Numbered from the stretch's first letter, positions 44,570 to 52,981 are shown. The stretch is 64,000 nucleotides of DNA from Acidobacteriaceae bacterium KBS 89 (GCA_000381605.1 KB906758.1:248001-312000); one strand, 5' to 3'. Translations and numbers: made by a program. Notes: a model not told the origin generated them from the letters alone.

Positions 44570-46132
44570 TTAGTTTGCTCCGTCTGTTTTTGCGAACCTG
44601 ACGGTGTAATCTCCGACTCGTTTTCCCTGCGCGAGGCCGACGGTGATGTCAGAGCGATAGTGAATGCCGCCGTAGAGTCTCGACATGGCGGCTTCCTGTG
44701 CTTGCGCGTTGAAGTAGGTTGCGCCGTCGGGGAAGAGATAAGACAGGACGTCGGCTGCGGCGGCGGAGAAGTCAGAGTGACCGGAGACGTAGGACGGGAA
44801 GTTGGGTAGTCCGGTCTGGGTCTTGATCTCGGGATCGAGTTGCGACGGGCGCGGGTTGAAGTAGAAGTACTTGGTGTCCCAGCAGGCGACGCCGGCGTCA
44901 TGGAGCGCCATGTTGATCAGAGCGTAGACGCGGGCGGCTCGGACTTCGCTGTAGCTGACGGCGCTTACGTAGGGTGCGGCGATTGAGTCCCAGTGGCCTG
45001 GAGGAGTTGGCGTGCTGACGCCGTCGGCCCATTTGTAGACGGTTGCGAGCTGGTCGCGTGAGAGGTTGTTGACTGTGCTTTTTACCTCGGCCGTCTCGGT
45101 CTTCATTTGAGCCGATGAGGTGGATGGTGGAGGTGCGGCCCGCTCGTTCACGATGTCGGCTGTGGTCATCATCCATGGCTTGACCTGACCGAAGAGGGGA
45201 AGCATGGGCGGACGTGGGGGGCCGTCCTGGCTTATCCATGCGACCTCTCCGCGCGCTTTTGTGGTATCGACGAGGGATTGCCAGATGGCGGGTGTGCCGC
45301 CAGCGGCCTTCATACCATCGTTGGCGGCGCGGGCGGCGATGATGGCGGCGACTGAATTGCCCAAGGCTACTCCGGCGGCGATGTCGCTGGGGGAGGCGCG
45401 GCCGGAGAGGAGGGCGGCTTGTTGCTGTTCGGCTGCTTTGGCGTTGATCTCGTCGACGGATGTGGGAAACAGGAGAGTCAGTAAGGCTGCGTTGACCGTT
45501 GCTTCGACGGCGTCTTCGGAGGGATATGACGGGAGGCCTGTGGCTGGCATCAGCGATTTAACGCTGGAGTCTACCTTGAAGGGCGATTGGCGATTGTAGA
45601 GAAATTTGTAGTACCAGGCGGCTTTGAGGGCTTCGAACTGCGCGACGGCGACGTTGCTGTAGGCACGCGCGGCGTAGGGCGGATTGCTGAACGGGTATTG
45701 TGGGTTCGCGAAGGGGTTCGCGGGATTTGGGACGGGGTAGCTACCGTCGGGATTGGGTGAGGGCGGGAGGTCTGAGCGCGCGACGAGTTCGCGCATGATT
45801 TCATTCCATCGCAGGACGCCGCCGCTGCTCCAATAGGTGATGGCGGTCTTTTGCGCGTCGGTGAGGTTGGCTTGCGCGGACTTGATGGTGGCGAGCTCCG
45901 ATTGATAGCTGGGATCGCCGGTCGGCGCGGGCACGGGTACGGGGACCTGCGTGGGACCGGTGAGGACGATCATCTTCCATGAGCCTGCGCTGGCGTCGGT
46001 GTTTGCCGGCGTGAGCGCGGGTAAGACTTCGGTTGGGCGAATGTCTTTGCTACAGCTGGAGCCGGCCAACGCGATCACCAAGAGGACTGCGGCGGAGAAG
46101 GATCTGCGGACGAGGCTGGGTTTTGAGGTCAT
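44570..46132 (-). CDS. Vanadium haloperoxidase/PAP2-like lipoprotein
   Basis: A 520-residue exported protein with a lipobox-like LAGSSC near residue 27. The three phosphatase/haloperoxidase motifs are complete: KYFYFNPRP (K-x6-R-P), FPSYVSGHSDFSA (P-S-x-S-G-H) and SRLYGGIHYRSD (S-R-x-x-x-G-x-H-x-x-x-D), at about 410-510. This active site binds vanadate in haloperoxidases or phosphate in acid phosphatases, and motif reading does not settle which. The N-terminal half is helical with a Pro/Asn-rich stretch (PNPDGSYPVPNPANPFANPQ). Its start overlaps by four bases the stop of the outer-membrane channel gene upstream, so the two are coupled. Confidence 0.88.
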   Translation of the reverse strand: MTSKPSLVRRSFSAAVLLVIALAGSSCSKDIRPTEVLPALTPANTDASAGSWKMIVLTGPTQVPVPVPAPTGDPSYQSELATIKSAQANLTDAQKTAITYWSSGGVLRWNEIMRELVARSDLPPSPNPDGSYPVPNPANPFANPQYPFSNPPYAARAYSNVAVAQFEALKAAWYYKFLYNRQSPFKVDSSVKSLMPATGLPSYPSEDAVEATVNAALLTLLFPTSVDEINAKAAEQQQAALLSGRASPSDIAAGVALGNSVAAIIAARAANDGMKAAGGTPAIWQSLVDTTKARGEVAWISQDGPPRPPMLPLFGQVKPWMMTTADIVNERAAPPPSTSSAQMKTETAEVKSTVNNLSRDQLATVYKWADGVSTPTPPGHWDSIAAPYVSAVSYSEVRAARVYALINMALHDAGVACWDTKYFYFNPRPSQLDPEIKTQTGLPNFPSYVSGHSDFSAAAADVLSYLFPDGATYFNAQAQEAAMSRLYGGIHYRSDITVGLAQGKRVGDYTVRFAKTDGAN

Positions 46133-47097
46133 GGAGTTGCTCGCTTTTCGAAGGAGAGGGTGTACATGAGACCGGTGGTGATGGTGTTGGACTGTCCGAC
46201 GTTGCGACCCTTAAAGGTATTGGAGTAGAGGAACCAGTACTGGAGGTTCTTCAGCTTCGGGACGGGGATCTTGAATGTTGCGCCGGCTTTGGAGTAGTTG
46301 ACGCGGTTGGAGACGAAGGGCGTGTCCTGGGGGCGGATGTCTCCACCTCCGCGTGTTTGCTGCTGGGAGAAATTGCCTGTGATCTCGAGATTGTTTTTGC
46401 GGTAGCCGACACTGGTGGCGTAGTTGAACTGGTTGGGCATCGCAACTTCATTGCTGAGGTAGAGCTGGTTGTTGGTGAAGTAGAAGGGCCGGTCGAGCGT
46501 CACGTTGCCGCGAAAGGTGTAAGCGGCGGTGCCGTTGACATACAGGCCGCGCTGGTCGAGATAGTTCAGCGTGCCACGTCCTGAGATGGTCTTGCTATTG
46601 GCGCCGAGCGATAGGGGCTGCAGGTCTGGCGTGTAGTCGGTCATGGGAATGGTGCCGTAGAGAACACCGATTGCCCGCAGCGCGCCATGGTTTCCGAGGG
46701 GAAGGCTGATGGCCTTGAATTTTGCGGCGAGTGCGAGGTCTTGAAATCCGGCTTGTCCGTGGAGTACGCCTTTACTTGCGTTGGTCCAGATGTAGGGCAC
46801 ATTCACGATGGCATCGAACCAGCTGGTCACGCCGTAGTTGGCTGCCATGGTGAGAGATTGTGTTGTGACGGTGCCGATGTTTCCGTTGACGCGCTCGAGA
46901 GATCCCTCCCAGTATTGGTCCCAACTGTCGTGGCTGTAGAGGGCGCCGGCGCAGAGCGTTTTGTCGGCGAGCATGATGCCGTCGTCGATGGTTTGAGCGT
47001 GACTTGATTGGCAGAGCGGGAGGAGAAAAGCAAAACAGATTGAAGGGAGGATTTTTCTATGGCGTTTGTGCGTGCTGCTGGTGGCGAGGAAAATCAT
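46129..47097 (-). CDS. Outer-membrane channel-like protein (phenol MetA-type)
   Basis: A 322-residue protein with a signal peptide (SICFAFLLPLCQSSHAQ). Beta strands with alternating hydrophobic residues run through the sequence (VTTQSLTMAANYGVTSWFDAIVNVPYIW, in part, then ATSVGYRKNNLEITGNFS). This look matches PF13557-type transporters, also proposed for the gene at 61885. The ATG at 47097 is chosen because GGAGAG precedes it by nine bases; the longer frame to 47289 is non-coding-like. It is the first gene of an operon with the haloperoxidase-like lipoprotein and may bring its substrate to the periplasm. Confidence 0.72.
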   Translation of the reverse strand: MIFLATSSTHKRHRKILPSICFAFLLPLCQSSHAQTIDDGIMLADKTLCAGALYSHDSWDQYWEGSLERVNGNIGTVTTQSLTMAANYGVTSWFDAIVNVPYIWTNASKGVLHGQAGFQDLALAAKFKAISLPLGNHGALRAIGVLYGTIPMTDYTPDLQPLSLGANSKTISGRGTLNYLDQRGLYVNGTAAYTFRGNVTLDRPFYFTNNQLYLSNEVAMPNQFNYATSVGYRKNNLEITGNFSQQQTRGGGDIRPQDTPFVSNRVNYSKAGATFKIPVPKLKNLQYWFLYSNTFKGRNVGQSNTITTGLMYTLSFEKRATP

Positions 47098-47319
47098 GGT
47101 CTTTTCTCTCCGTGTCTGTGGAGGGTGCGGAGACGGAACCATGCGAACTCCTGCGCTTCGGAGTTGTTGCGTCACAGGTTCTGGCTTCCTGACTATCTGG
47201 CTTCCAAAAAAAATCAGTTGATTGGTCTCGAGGAGTGTACGTGCGCGGTTACAGTCTGTCGTGAGCACAAAGGATGGCTTTTGGGTCAACCATTTGGGGG
47301 AGGAGTTTGTCTCCGATGA

Positions 47320-48618
47320 TTATTCAGTGGGGAGTGGCTGATCGCAGTCTTTCGCTCGTTGGAGGAGAAGGTCGCGTTCGCGGGTGTTGCGAGTCAGGGT
47401 GGCGGCGCGGGTGAATTCGAGGCGGGCTTCGTTGTGGCGGTTGAGTTTGGTGAGGAGATCGCCGCGTACGCTGGGTAGGAGGTGGTAGTTCTTCAGGGAT
47501 GGCTCGTTGGTTAGGGTGTCGACTATGTCGAGACCGGCTTGTGGGCCTTGGGCCATGGAGATTGCTACGGCTCGGTTGAGTTCGATGATGGGCGAGGGTG
47601 TGCGCCGTGTGAGAGTTTCGTAGAGGGTGGCGATGCGTGACCAGTCGGTGGCTTCTGGAGTGACGGCTCGGGCGTGGCAGGCGGCTATGGCTGCTTGCAG
47701 GGTGTAGGAGCCGGGGTTTCGATGTTGATTGTCGCTTAGTTGCTCGGCGTGTTGTAGTGCGGCCAGGCCGCGGTGGATGAGGAGTTGGTCCCAGTGGGCT
47801 CGGTTTTGATCGAGGAGGAGGATAGGTTCGCCGGTTGGAGTGGTGCGGGCTTTGGAGCGTGAGGCCTGGATCTCCATGAGGGCGACGAGGCCGTGGACTT
47901 CGGGTTCGTTGGGAACGAGGTTGGCGAGGATACGGCCGAGGCGGAGGGCTTCTTCGCAGAGGGTGGGGCGGAGCCAGTCTTCGCCGGCGGTGGCAGAGTA
48001 GCCCTCGTTGAAGAGGAGGTAGATGACTTTGAGGACGGAGGAGAGGCGGGCTCCGAGTTCAGGGCCGCGGGGGACTTCGAAGGGGACGCGGGATTCGGTG
48101 AGGGTGCGTTTGGCGCGGACGATGCGCTGAGCGATGGTGGGTTCGGGGACGAGGAAGGCGCGGGCGATCTCGTCGGTGGTGAGGCCGCCGAGCATGCGGA
48201 GGGTGAGGGCGAGCTGGGCTTCGAGGGAGAGGATGGGGTGACAGGAGATGAAGACGAGACGAAGGAGGTCGTCGCCGACGTTGTCGTCGATTGCAGTGAC
48301 GTAGTCGGGCACTGCCTGCTCCTTTTCTGCGATCTCGGGGGCGAGTTCGGCGAGTTTGGTTTCGAGGCGGGTGTTACGGCGGAGGTGGTCGATGGCGCGA
48401 TGTTTTGCAGTGGTCATGAGCCAGGCTCCGGGGTTGTCGGGGATGCCGGACTGGGGCCACTGCTCGAGTGCGGCGACGAGCGCGTCCTGGGCGAGGTCTT
48501 CGGCGCGGGCGATGTCGCGGACCAGGCGAGTGAGGCCGGCGATCAGGCGTGGAGATTCGATTCTCCAGACGGCTTCGATGGTGCGGTGGGTGGCGTGATG
48601 TGGATCGGTAGCGGACAC
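47320..48618 (-). CDS. ECF42-type RNA polymerase sigma factor with C-terminal TPR-like domain
   Basis: A 432-residue sigma factor, much longer than a usual ECF. Region 2 contains DIARAEDLAQDALVAALEQW (about 35-54) and WLMTTAKHRAIDHLRR. Region 4 has LTLRMLGGLTTDEIARAFLV and PTIAQRIVRAKRTL (about 145-178). A C-terminal extension of about 230 residues is helical (SVLKVIYLLFNEGYSAT, later LNRAVAISMAQGPQAGLDIV), the DUF6596/TPR-like part of the ECF42 group. That group has no anti-sigma partner and is linked to DGPF proteins; three such genes lie directly upstream. The start is GTG at 48618 with a weak ribosome binding site. It is probably transcribed from the candidate promoter at 49580. Confidence 0.93.
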   Translation of the reverse strand: MSATDPHHATHRTIEAVWRIESPRLIAGLTRLVRDIARAEDLAQDALVAALEQWPQSGIPDNPGAWLMTTAKHRAIDHLRRNTRLETKLAELAPEIAEKEQAVPDYVTAIDDNVGDDLLRLVFISCHPILSLEAQLALTLRMLGGLTTDEIARAFLVPEPTIAQRIVRAKRTLTESRVPFEVPRGPELGARLSSVLKVIYLLFNEGYSATAGEDWLRPTLCEEALRLGRILANLVPNEPEVHGLVALMEIQASRSKARTTPTGEPILLLDQNRAHWDQLLIHRGLAALQHAEQLSDNQHRNPGSYTLQAAIAACHARAVTPEATDWSRIATLYETLTRRTPSPIIELNRAVAISMAQGPQAGLDIVDTLTNEPSLKNYHLLPSVRGDLLTKLNRHNEARLEFTRAATLTRNTRERDLLLQRAKDCDQPLPTE

Positions 48619-48661
48619 TGCTACCGATCACACCAGCTTCAATCCGTGGATGCAAGAGCGG

Positions 48662-49102
48662 CTATTTGTTGGCGGTCTGATTTGGCAGCTCAGCGCGTTT
48701 CGATACTTTGTGCTGGATCTGCTCTTCGGACAGGACGGGTGCGAAGTCTTCCATCTCAAAGATCTGTCGGATTTCGACTTCGCCTTCGCCGGTGGGGCTG
48801 CAATTGGGGCCACGCTTGACCCACTCGATGGCCTCTTCGAGGGAGTTGACCTGCAGGATCTGGAAGCCGGCGATGAGCTCCTTGGCCTCGGTGAAGGGGC
48901 CGTCGATGACGGTACGAGACTTGCCGGAGAATTTGACGCGTGCGCCTTTAGAACTGGGATGGAGGCCATCGAGGGAGAGCAAGACGCCAGCCTTCATGAG
49001 TTCTTCGTTGTACTTGCCCATCTCGAGCAACAGCTGCGGATCGGGGAGGGCGCCTTCTTTTTCTGTCTCTGGGGTTGCTTTGCCGATGATCATGAATCGC
49101 AT
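48662..49102 (-). CDS. DGPF (YciI-like) protein 1 of the ECF42 operon
   Basis: A 146-residue dimeric-ferredoxin-fold protein of the YciI/DGPF family. The name motif is visible as SRTVIDGPFTEAKELIAGF (about 66-84). Around it are GKYNEELMKAGVLLSLDGLHPSS and EEAIEWVKRGPNCSPTGEGEVEIRQIFEMEDF. The function of DGPF proteins is unknown. It is the gene directly before the sigma factor (43 bases) and 50 bases after the second DGPF gene. It ends with a basic tail HKVSKRAELPNQTANK. The ribosome binding site AAAGGA is about ten bases before the ATG. Confidence 0.92.
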   Translation of the reverse strand: MRFMIIGKATPETEKEGALPDPQLLLEMGKYNEELMKAGVLLSLDGLHPSSKGARVKFSGKSRTVIDGPFTEAKELIAGFQILQVNSLEEAIEWVKRGPNCSPTGEGEVEIRQIFEMEDFAPVLSEEQIQHKVSKRAELPNQTANK

Positions 49103-49152
49103 TTTTTTTGGTCCTTTCGGGTTAGAGGTTCAGTGGCGGCAATATACGGCGG

Positions 49153-49500
49153 CTATTTTGCGGGCTGCTCGTAGAGTTGGCGGATTTCGGTCTCGCCGTC
49201 GCCGGCGATGTTGAGGAAGTCCTTGGTGATTCGGATGGCGTCTTCTTTGGACTTTGCGTTGATGATGGCGAAGCCACCGACGATTTCTTTGGCTTCGGTG
49301 AAGGGGCCGTCGATGACTTTGAATTGTCCGTTCGTCTTGCGGACGCGTGCGCCCAGAGAACTGGAGAGGCAGCCTTCGGTGGCAAGGAGTGTGCCTTCCT
49401 TGAAGGATTGTTCGATGTACTTTCCCATTTTTTCCATTTCTTCCTCGGTGGGTGGGCCGCCCTCGGCTTTGGCAGGTTTGTAGATGCATAGGTAGCGCAT
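49153..49500 (-). CDS. DGPF (YciI-like) protein 2 of the ECF42 operon
   Basis: A 115-residue family member, shorter than the other two. It starts MRYLCIYKPAKAEGGPPTEE, and the motif is QFKVIDGPFTEAKEIVGGFA (about 60-79). Its C-terminus is truncated relative to the siblings after EIRQLYE. The ribosome binding site AAAGGAG lies about eight bases before the ATG. It is the first gene of the unit with protein 1 and the sigma factor, and lies about 70-80 bases downstream of a candidate ECF promoter at 49580-49605. Confidence 0.92.
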   Translation of the reverse strand: MRYLCIYKPAKAEGGPPTEEEMEKMGKYIEQSFKEGTLLATEGCLSSSLGARVRKTNGQFKVIDGPFTEAKEIVGGFAIINAKSKEDAIRITKDFLNIAGDGETEIRQLYEQPAK

Positions 49501-49579
49501 GATGATTTCTCCTTTTGATTTGTGGGAGCCGGTTTCTGTGCGGTTTCGGCCGGACTAAATTTTCTGCTCTATGGATGTG

Positions 49580-49605
49580 TCGAATGATCTTTGGCCGAAT
49601 CGACA
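49580..49605 (-). promoter_or_regulatory. Candidate ECF42 promoter before DGPF protein 2
   Basis: Reading the minus strand, TGTCGA (49605-49600) is followed after exactly 17 bases by CGA (49582-49580). The same layout occurs before the gene at 50054. I recall TGTCGA as the -35 of ECF42 promoters. TGTCGA and the downstream TCGACA also form an inverted repeat, so a repressor site is an alternative. The predicted leader is about 72 bases. Confidence 0.6.
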
Positions 49606-49634
49606 TGACAGCAAAACTTTTCGCGAATTTTTGA

Positions 49635-50054
49635 TTATTTTTTTTCGTTGATCTGATTGCGGAGCCGCTCTTCCCGCTCTTTGATCTCAGGGGTCATCTG
49701 GGCGCCGAAGTCTTCGGCTTCAAAGATTTGGCGGATTTCGACTTCGGCACCGGGGCCGAAGGGGCTGCGCTTGAGCCATTCGACGGCCTCTTCCATGGAG
49801 CGGACCTGCCAGAGCCAGAAGCCAGCGACCAGCTCTTTGGTTTCGGAGAAGGGGCCGTCGGTGATGGTGGGTTTGGATCCGGTGAAGGCGATGCGCTTAC
49901 CTTTGGAACTGGGCTGGAGGCCTTCGCCGGCCAGCATAACGCCTGCTTTCACCAGCTCTTCGTTGAACTTGCCCATGTTGGTGAGGAGTTCGGTGCTGGG
50001 GAGGACGCCTGCCTCAGAATCCTTACTTGCTTTGACGAGTACCATGCAACGCAT
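49635..50054 (-). CDS. DGPF (YciI-like) protein 3 of the ECF42 locus
   Basis: A 139-residue family member with the motif PTITDGPFSETKELVAGFW (about 62-80); its spacing and flanks are close to protein 1 (FNEELVKAGVMLAGEGLQPSS and VEIRQIFEAEDFG). The start at 50054 (MRCMVLVKASKDSE) is supported by AGGAG at about nine bases; the open frame runs to 50180 but has no good ribosome binding site. It has its own candidate promoter (50125-50150) and is separated from protein 2 by 134 bases that include the second promoter. Three DGPF genes at one locus is more than the one or two usual. Confidence 0.92.
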   Translation of the reverse strand: MRCMVLVKASKDSEAGVLPSTELLTNMGKFNEELVKAGVMLAGEGLQPSSKGKRIAFTGSKPTITDGPFSETKELVAGFWLWQVRSMEEAVEWLKRSPFGPGAEVEIRQIFEAEDFGAQMTPEIKEREERLRNQINEKK

Positions 50055-50124
50055 TGTTGTTTCTCCTTTTAGCTTCGGTTGGAGCCGGATATTGGTTGGT
50101 GGTCCATGCTCTCTACTTCTAACG

Positions 50125-50150
50125 TCGAACCGGGGTCGACAGAATCGACA
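50125..50150 (-). promoter_or_regulatory. Candidate ECF42 promoter before DGPF protein 3
   Basis: On the minus strand TGTCGA (50150-50145) and CGA (50127-50125) are separated by exactly 17 bases, as at 49580-49605; both share the sequence ATGTCGATTC at the -35. A second TGTCGA lies inside the spacer. The region also serves as the divergent leader of the CADD-family gene. Confidence 0.6.
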
Positions 50151-50328
50151 TGCTTTCCGGATTTTTTTTGCGGCTCCCATTTTCGCTTACTGGAACCGTG
50201 CGGTCGGTGGATCATTTTCTTTGGATGCGAACCGGCGCGTACCCCTTTCACGGGAAAGACAGGTACACTCGATGCATCGCCGTGAGTGGTTGCGGGTCGC
50301 GGGAAATTTTTCTGGATGGAGTAAGACT

Positions 50329-51042
50329 ATGTCTACGAATGTTTCGGGGAATTCTGGTTTCTGGAGCCGTTTCGAGGAGCGCGTTGCGCCGTACAACCTG
50401 TTACAGCACCCGTTTTATCAGGCGTGGTCGAAGGGTGAACTGGCGCGTGAGGATCTGCGTGAGTATGCCGCGGAGTATTGGCATCATGTGTCGGCGTTTC
50501 CGACTTATCTGAGCGCATTGCATTCGCGGCTGCCGGATGGAGAGATGCGGCGTGAGGTTCTGCGGAATCTGACGGAGGAAGAGGGTGTGGATGCTGCGAC
50601 GGCGCGTCCGCATAGCGATCTTTGGATGGACTTCGCGGCTGGTATGGGGGCGTCGCGAAATGAGGTTAAAGGACGAGCGGTGCAGCCAGAGATGACGGCG
50701 CTGGTGGCTACGTTTCGCGAGTTGATGCAGGAGGAGAAGGCCTCGTCGGCGATGGCGGCTTTGTATGCGTATGAGTCGAAGGTGCCGGCGATCGCTACGA
50801 GCAAAGCTGACGGCCTGGCCGCGCATTACGGGACGGATGGCGTGGCCGCCAAGTACTTCACGCTGCATCAGACGGCGGATGTTGCTCATGCGAGCGTCTG
50901 GCGGGAGCTGATTGATCAGCAGCTGGCTGGCGGTTCGGCTGAAGATGAAGAAGCGGCGCTGAATGCGGCAGAGCGTGCGGCGAAGGCGCTTTGGGTTGCT
51001 CTGGATGGTGTGGAGCGGCAGCGGTTGTCGGTAGCGAATTGA
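50329..51042 (+). CDS. CADD-family (TenA/PqqC-like) dinuclear metal protein, candidate p-aminobenzoate synthase
   Basis: A 237-residue helical-bundle protein close to chlamydial CADD. The start is the ATG at 50329 with a GGAG eight bases upstream; the frame is open far upstream only as antisense of the DGPF genes. From memory of CADD, the following are kept: Tyr30 in HPFYQAW (counterpart of the sacrificed Tyr27), Glu83/84 and His95 (PHSDLW), Tyr148-Glu149 (AYESK), Lys159 (ATSKADG), and His180, Asp184 and His187 (FTLHQTADVAHA). CADD makes p-aminobenzoate for folate from its own tyrosine. With folK at 37777, that role is plausible. An efficient terminator follows. Confidence 0.85.
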   Translation: MSTNVSGNSGFWSRFEERVAPYNLLQHPFYQAWSKGELAREDLREYAAEYWHHVSAFPTYLSALHSRLPDGEMRREVLRNLTEEEGVDAATARPHSDLWMDFAAGMGASRNEVKGRAVQPEMTALVATFRELMQEEKASSAMAALYAYESKVPAIATSKADGLAAHYGTDGVAAKYFTLHQTADVAHASVWRELIDQQLAGGSAEDEEAALNAAERAAKALWVALDGVERQRLSVAN

Positions 51043-51109
51043 AGCGGTGGCGAACCGCGTGCTGACTGTGCGCTCACAATGGCAACTTTAAAATGAGCCG
51101 CTTTAACAA

Positions 51110-51143
51110 GGACCGGGCGAAGGATCGCCCGGTCCTTTTCTTT
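51110..51143 (+). terminator. Rho-independent terminator between convergent genes
   Basis: An 11-base perfect stem GGACCGGGCGA / TCGCCCGGTCC with a 4-base AGGA loop lies at 51110-51135, followed by TTTTCTTT on the plus strand. It ends the CADD-family gene. The minus-strand reading has a weaker T tract, so it may also end the gene at 51149. Confidence 0.85.
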
Positions 51144-51148
51144 GCGCG

Positions 51149-52981
51149 TTACATGCGTATCGGAGGATTTCTGGCGGGCTGCTGACGCCACTGAGTGACT
51201 TGTTGAAGTGCCTGAGCGAGAGTGGTGACGATGAGGGTCGGTTTTCCGTTGCCGAAGCGCTCGATGGTGAGGTCGGGGGTCTGGTCGGGATCGTCGGGGG
51301 TGTTCCAGAGGCCGATGACGATGCGGTTGTGGGGCAGGTGCAGGCGGACGCGCTGGCAGATGGAGCGGGCCTGTGAGAAGGCGAAGGGAGGGAGCGCCGA
51401 GATGAAGACGACCGTGTTGGGTTCGTTGGCGAGCGATTCGAGAATCTCGGTTGAGACCGAGCCCGCGGAGAGGTGGAGGGTCTGGTGGGAGGCCTGCTCC
51501 ATAACCTGGACGAGCATGTGGGTGGTGAGCTCGTCGGCCTGATCGCTGGCGGAGATGCAGACGACGGCGAAGTCGCTTTGCCTGGCGTAATTCGGAACAG
51601 GCGTATTTGGGCTCGTGCTTCCAGGGATCTCTTTTTGACGGTAGTCGGTGAGCTCGGCTACCAGTTCGCCAATGCTGAGGAAGAAGAAGTTGGAACGGAC
51701 TTCGTCGAGGATGCCCTGGTGACGGTCCTGTTCGACGAGGGTAAGGGCGGGGATGAGGACGGAGTCGTAGAGCTGGACGAGGGGCTTGCCTTCGAGGAAG
51801 CGGTTGGCGACAGCGTGGGCTTCCTGCTGGTCCATGGCGAGGAGGCGCTCGTAAAAGAGAGCCTCGGCGGAGAGTTCGGCGTCGGTGCCGAGGAGGGTGT
51901 GGAGGAAGGACATCTGGGGAACGTAGCGGCCGAGGACGACCATGCAGACGGTGAGCGGAGTGGAGAGGATGAGGCCGGGCCATCCCCAGAGAAGCGCCCA
52001 GAAGATCGCCATGGCGAGAAGAGCGAGAGACGAGATGCCGGTGCGCGAGCTGAAGAGCCAGGGTTCGACGAAGTTGGTTGCCGTGAGCTCCAGCATGAGG
52101 AAGAGGCCGATGACCAGGAGCGGCGGACCCCAGGAGGAGAAGATGGCGAGGGAGACGACTAAAGGCAGAATGACTCCGGTGGCGGTGCCCACGTAGGGGA
52201 CGATGCGGAGAAGTCCGGCGATGACACCCCAGAGAGTGGCGTTGGGTACGCCGATGAGGAAGAGGCCGCAGCCGAAGAGAATGCCGTAGGCTGCGTTGAC
52301 TGCTGCCTGGAAGAGGAGATATTGGCTGATACGGGTGGCGGCGTCCTGCAGGGCCTGGGTCATGAGGCTGATACGGCCTATGCCGGCGAGGAGAAGAATG
52401 CGATGCCGCAGATCTTCGCGTTTCATCAGGAGATAAATGGTGAAGACGATGACGACGCCGAAGGTCCCGATGGGCCGGAGAAAACGCATGAGGAGCTCGG
52501 TAGTGTATTCGAGCTGGGAGCGATCGGGATCGATGACTCGGACGGGCTGGACCTGGGTTGGGGTTTGCTGAGGGGTGGCGTTGCCGGCGCTGGTGGCAAG
52601 GTCTCCGCTGATGTCCTGGACGGCGGTGAAGGCTTTTTCGAGGGATTGTTCGGCGGGGGAGTGAACGGAGGCTATTTTTTGCTGGATGCTGAGCCGGTAT
52701 CCGGGAAGGCTTTGGGCGACGTTGAGGAGCTGACGGGCGACGACGTATCCAACTCCGCCGAGGATGGTCAAGGCGACGATGCCGGTGATGGCGACAGCGA
52801 CGATGCGAGGGACGCGGCGGGACTCAAGGCGGCCGACGGCGGGAGCCAATAGAAAAGCGAGCGTGAGGGCGAAGGCGAAGGGTACAAGAAGATCGCGCGC
52901 GAAGAAGAGGATCAGGATGGTGACCGCGAGGACGAGAAATGGCCCAACCCTGGAAAACTCGGTGCTTCGAGCGTGGGACAT
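51149..52981 (-). CDS. AI-2E-family transporter with long C-terminal soluble extension
   Basis: A 610-residue protein. Residues about 10-340 form the AI-2E (PF01594) membrane domain, with the first helices VGPFLVLAVTILILFFARDL and FAFALTLAFLLAP and later YGILFGCGLFLIGVPNATLWG, VPYVGTATGVILPL and NFVEPWLFS. Beyond that the family normally stops within 30-60 residues, but here about 270 continue, to 610. The extension has SDFAVVCISASDQADELTTH, then LHLSAGSVSTEILESLANEPNTVVFISALPP, an alpha/beta layout like a cobalamin-binding Rossmann domain but without the D-x-H-x-x-G motif. It may sense a cytoplasmic signal. The ATG at 52981 has a CGAGGT upstream. Confidence 0.88.
   Translation of the reverse strand: MSHARSTEFSRVGPFLVLAVTILILFFARDLLVPFAFALTLAFLLAPAVGRLESRRVPRIVAVAITGIVALTILGGVGYVVARQLLNVAQSLPGYRLSIQQKIASVHSPAEQSLEKAFTAVQDISGDLATSAGNATPQQTPTQVQPVRVIDPDRSQLEYTTELLMRFLRPIGTFGVVIVFTIYLLMKREDLRHRILLLAGIGRISLMTQALQDAATRISQYLLFQAAVNAAYGILFGCGLFLIGVPNATLWGVIAGLLRIVPYVGTATGVILPLVVSLAIFSSWGPPLLVIGLFLMLELTATNFVEPWLFSSRTGISSLALLAMAIFWALLWGWPGLILSTPLTVCMVVLGRYVPQMSFLHTLLGTDAELSAEALFYERLLAMDQQEAHAVANRFLEGKPLVQLYDSVLIPALTLVEQDRHQGILDEVRSNFFFLSIGELVAELTDYRQKEIPGSTSPNTPVPNYARQSDFAVVCISASDQADELTTHMLVQVMEQASHQTLHLSAGSVSTEILESLANEPNTVVFISALPPFAFSQARSICQRVRLHLPHNRIVIGLWNTPDDPDQTPDLTIERFGNGKPTLIVTTLAQALQQVTQWRQQPARNPPIRM

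Noticed and set aside
47893..48819. A 308-residue plus-strand frame over the ECF42 gene
   Set aside because: Highly repetitive Gly/Glu/Asp composition, antisense to a well-supported sigma factor; a GC-rich shadow.
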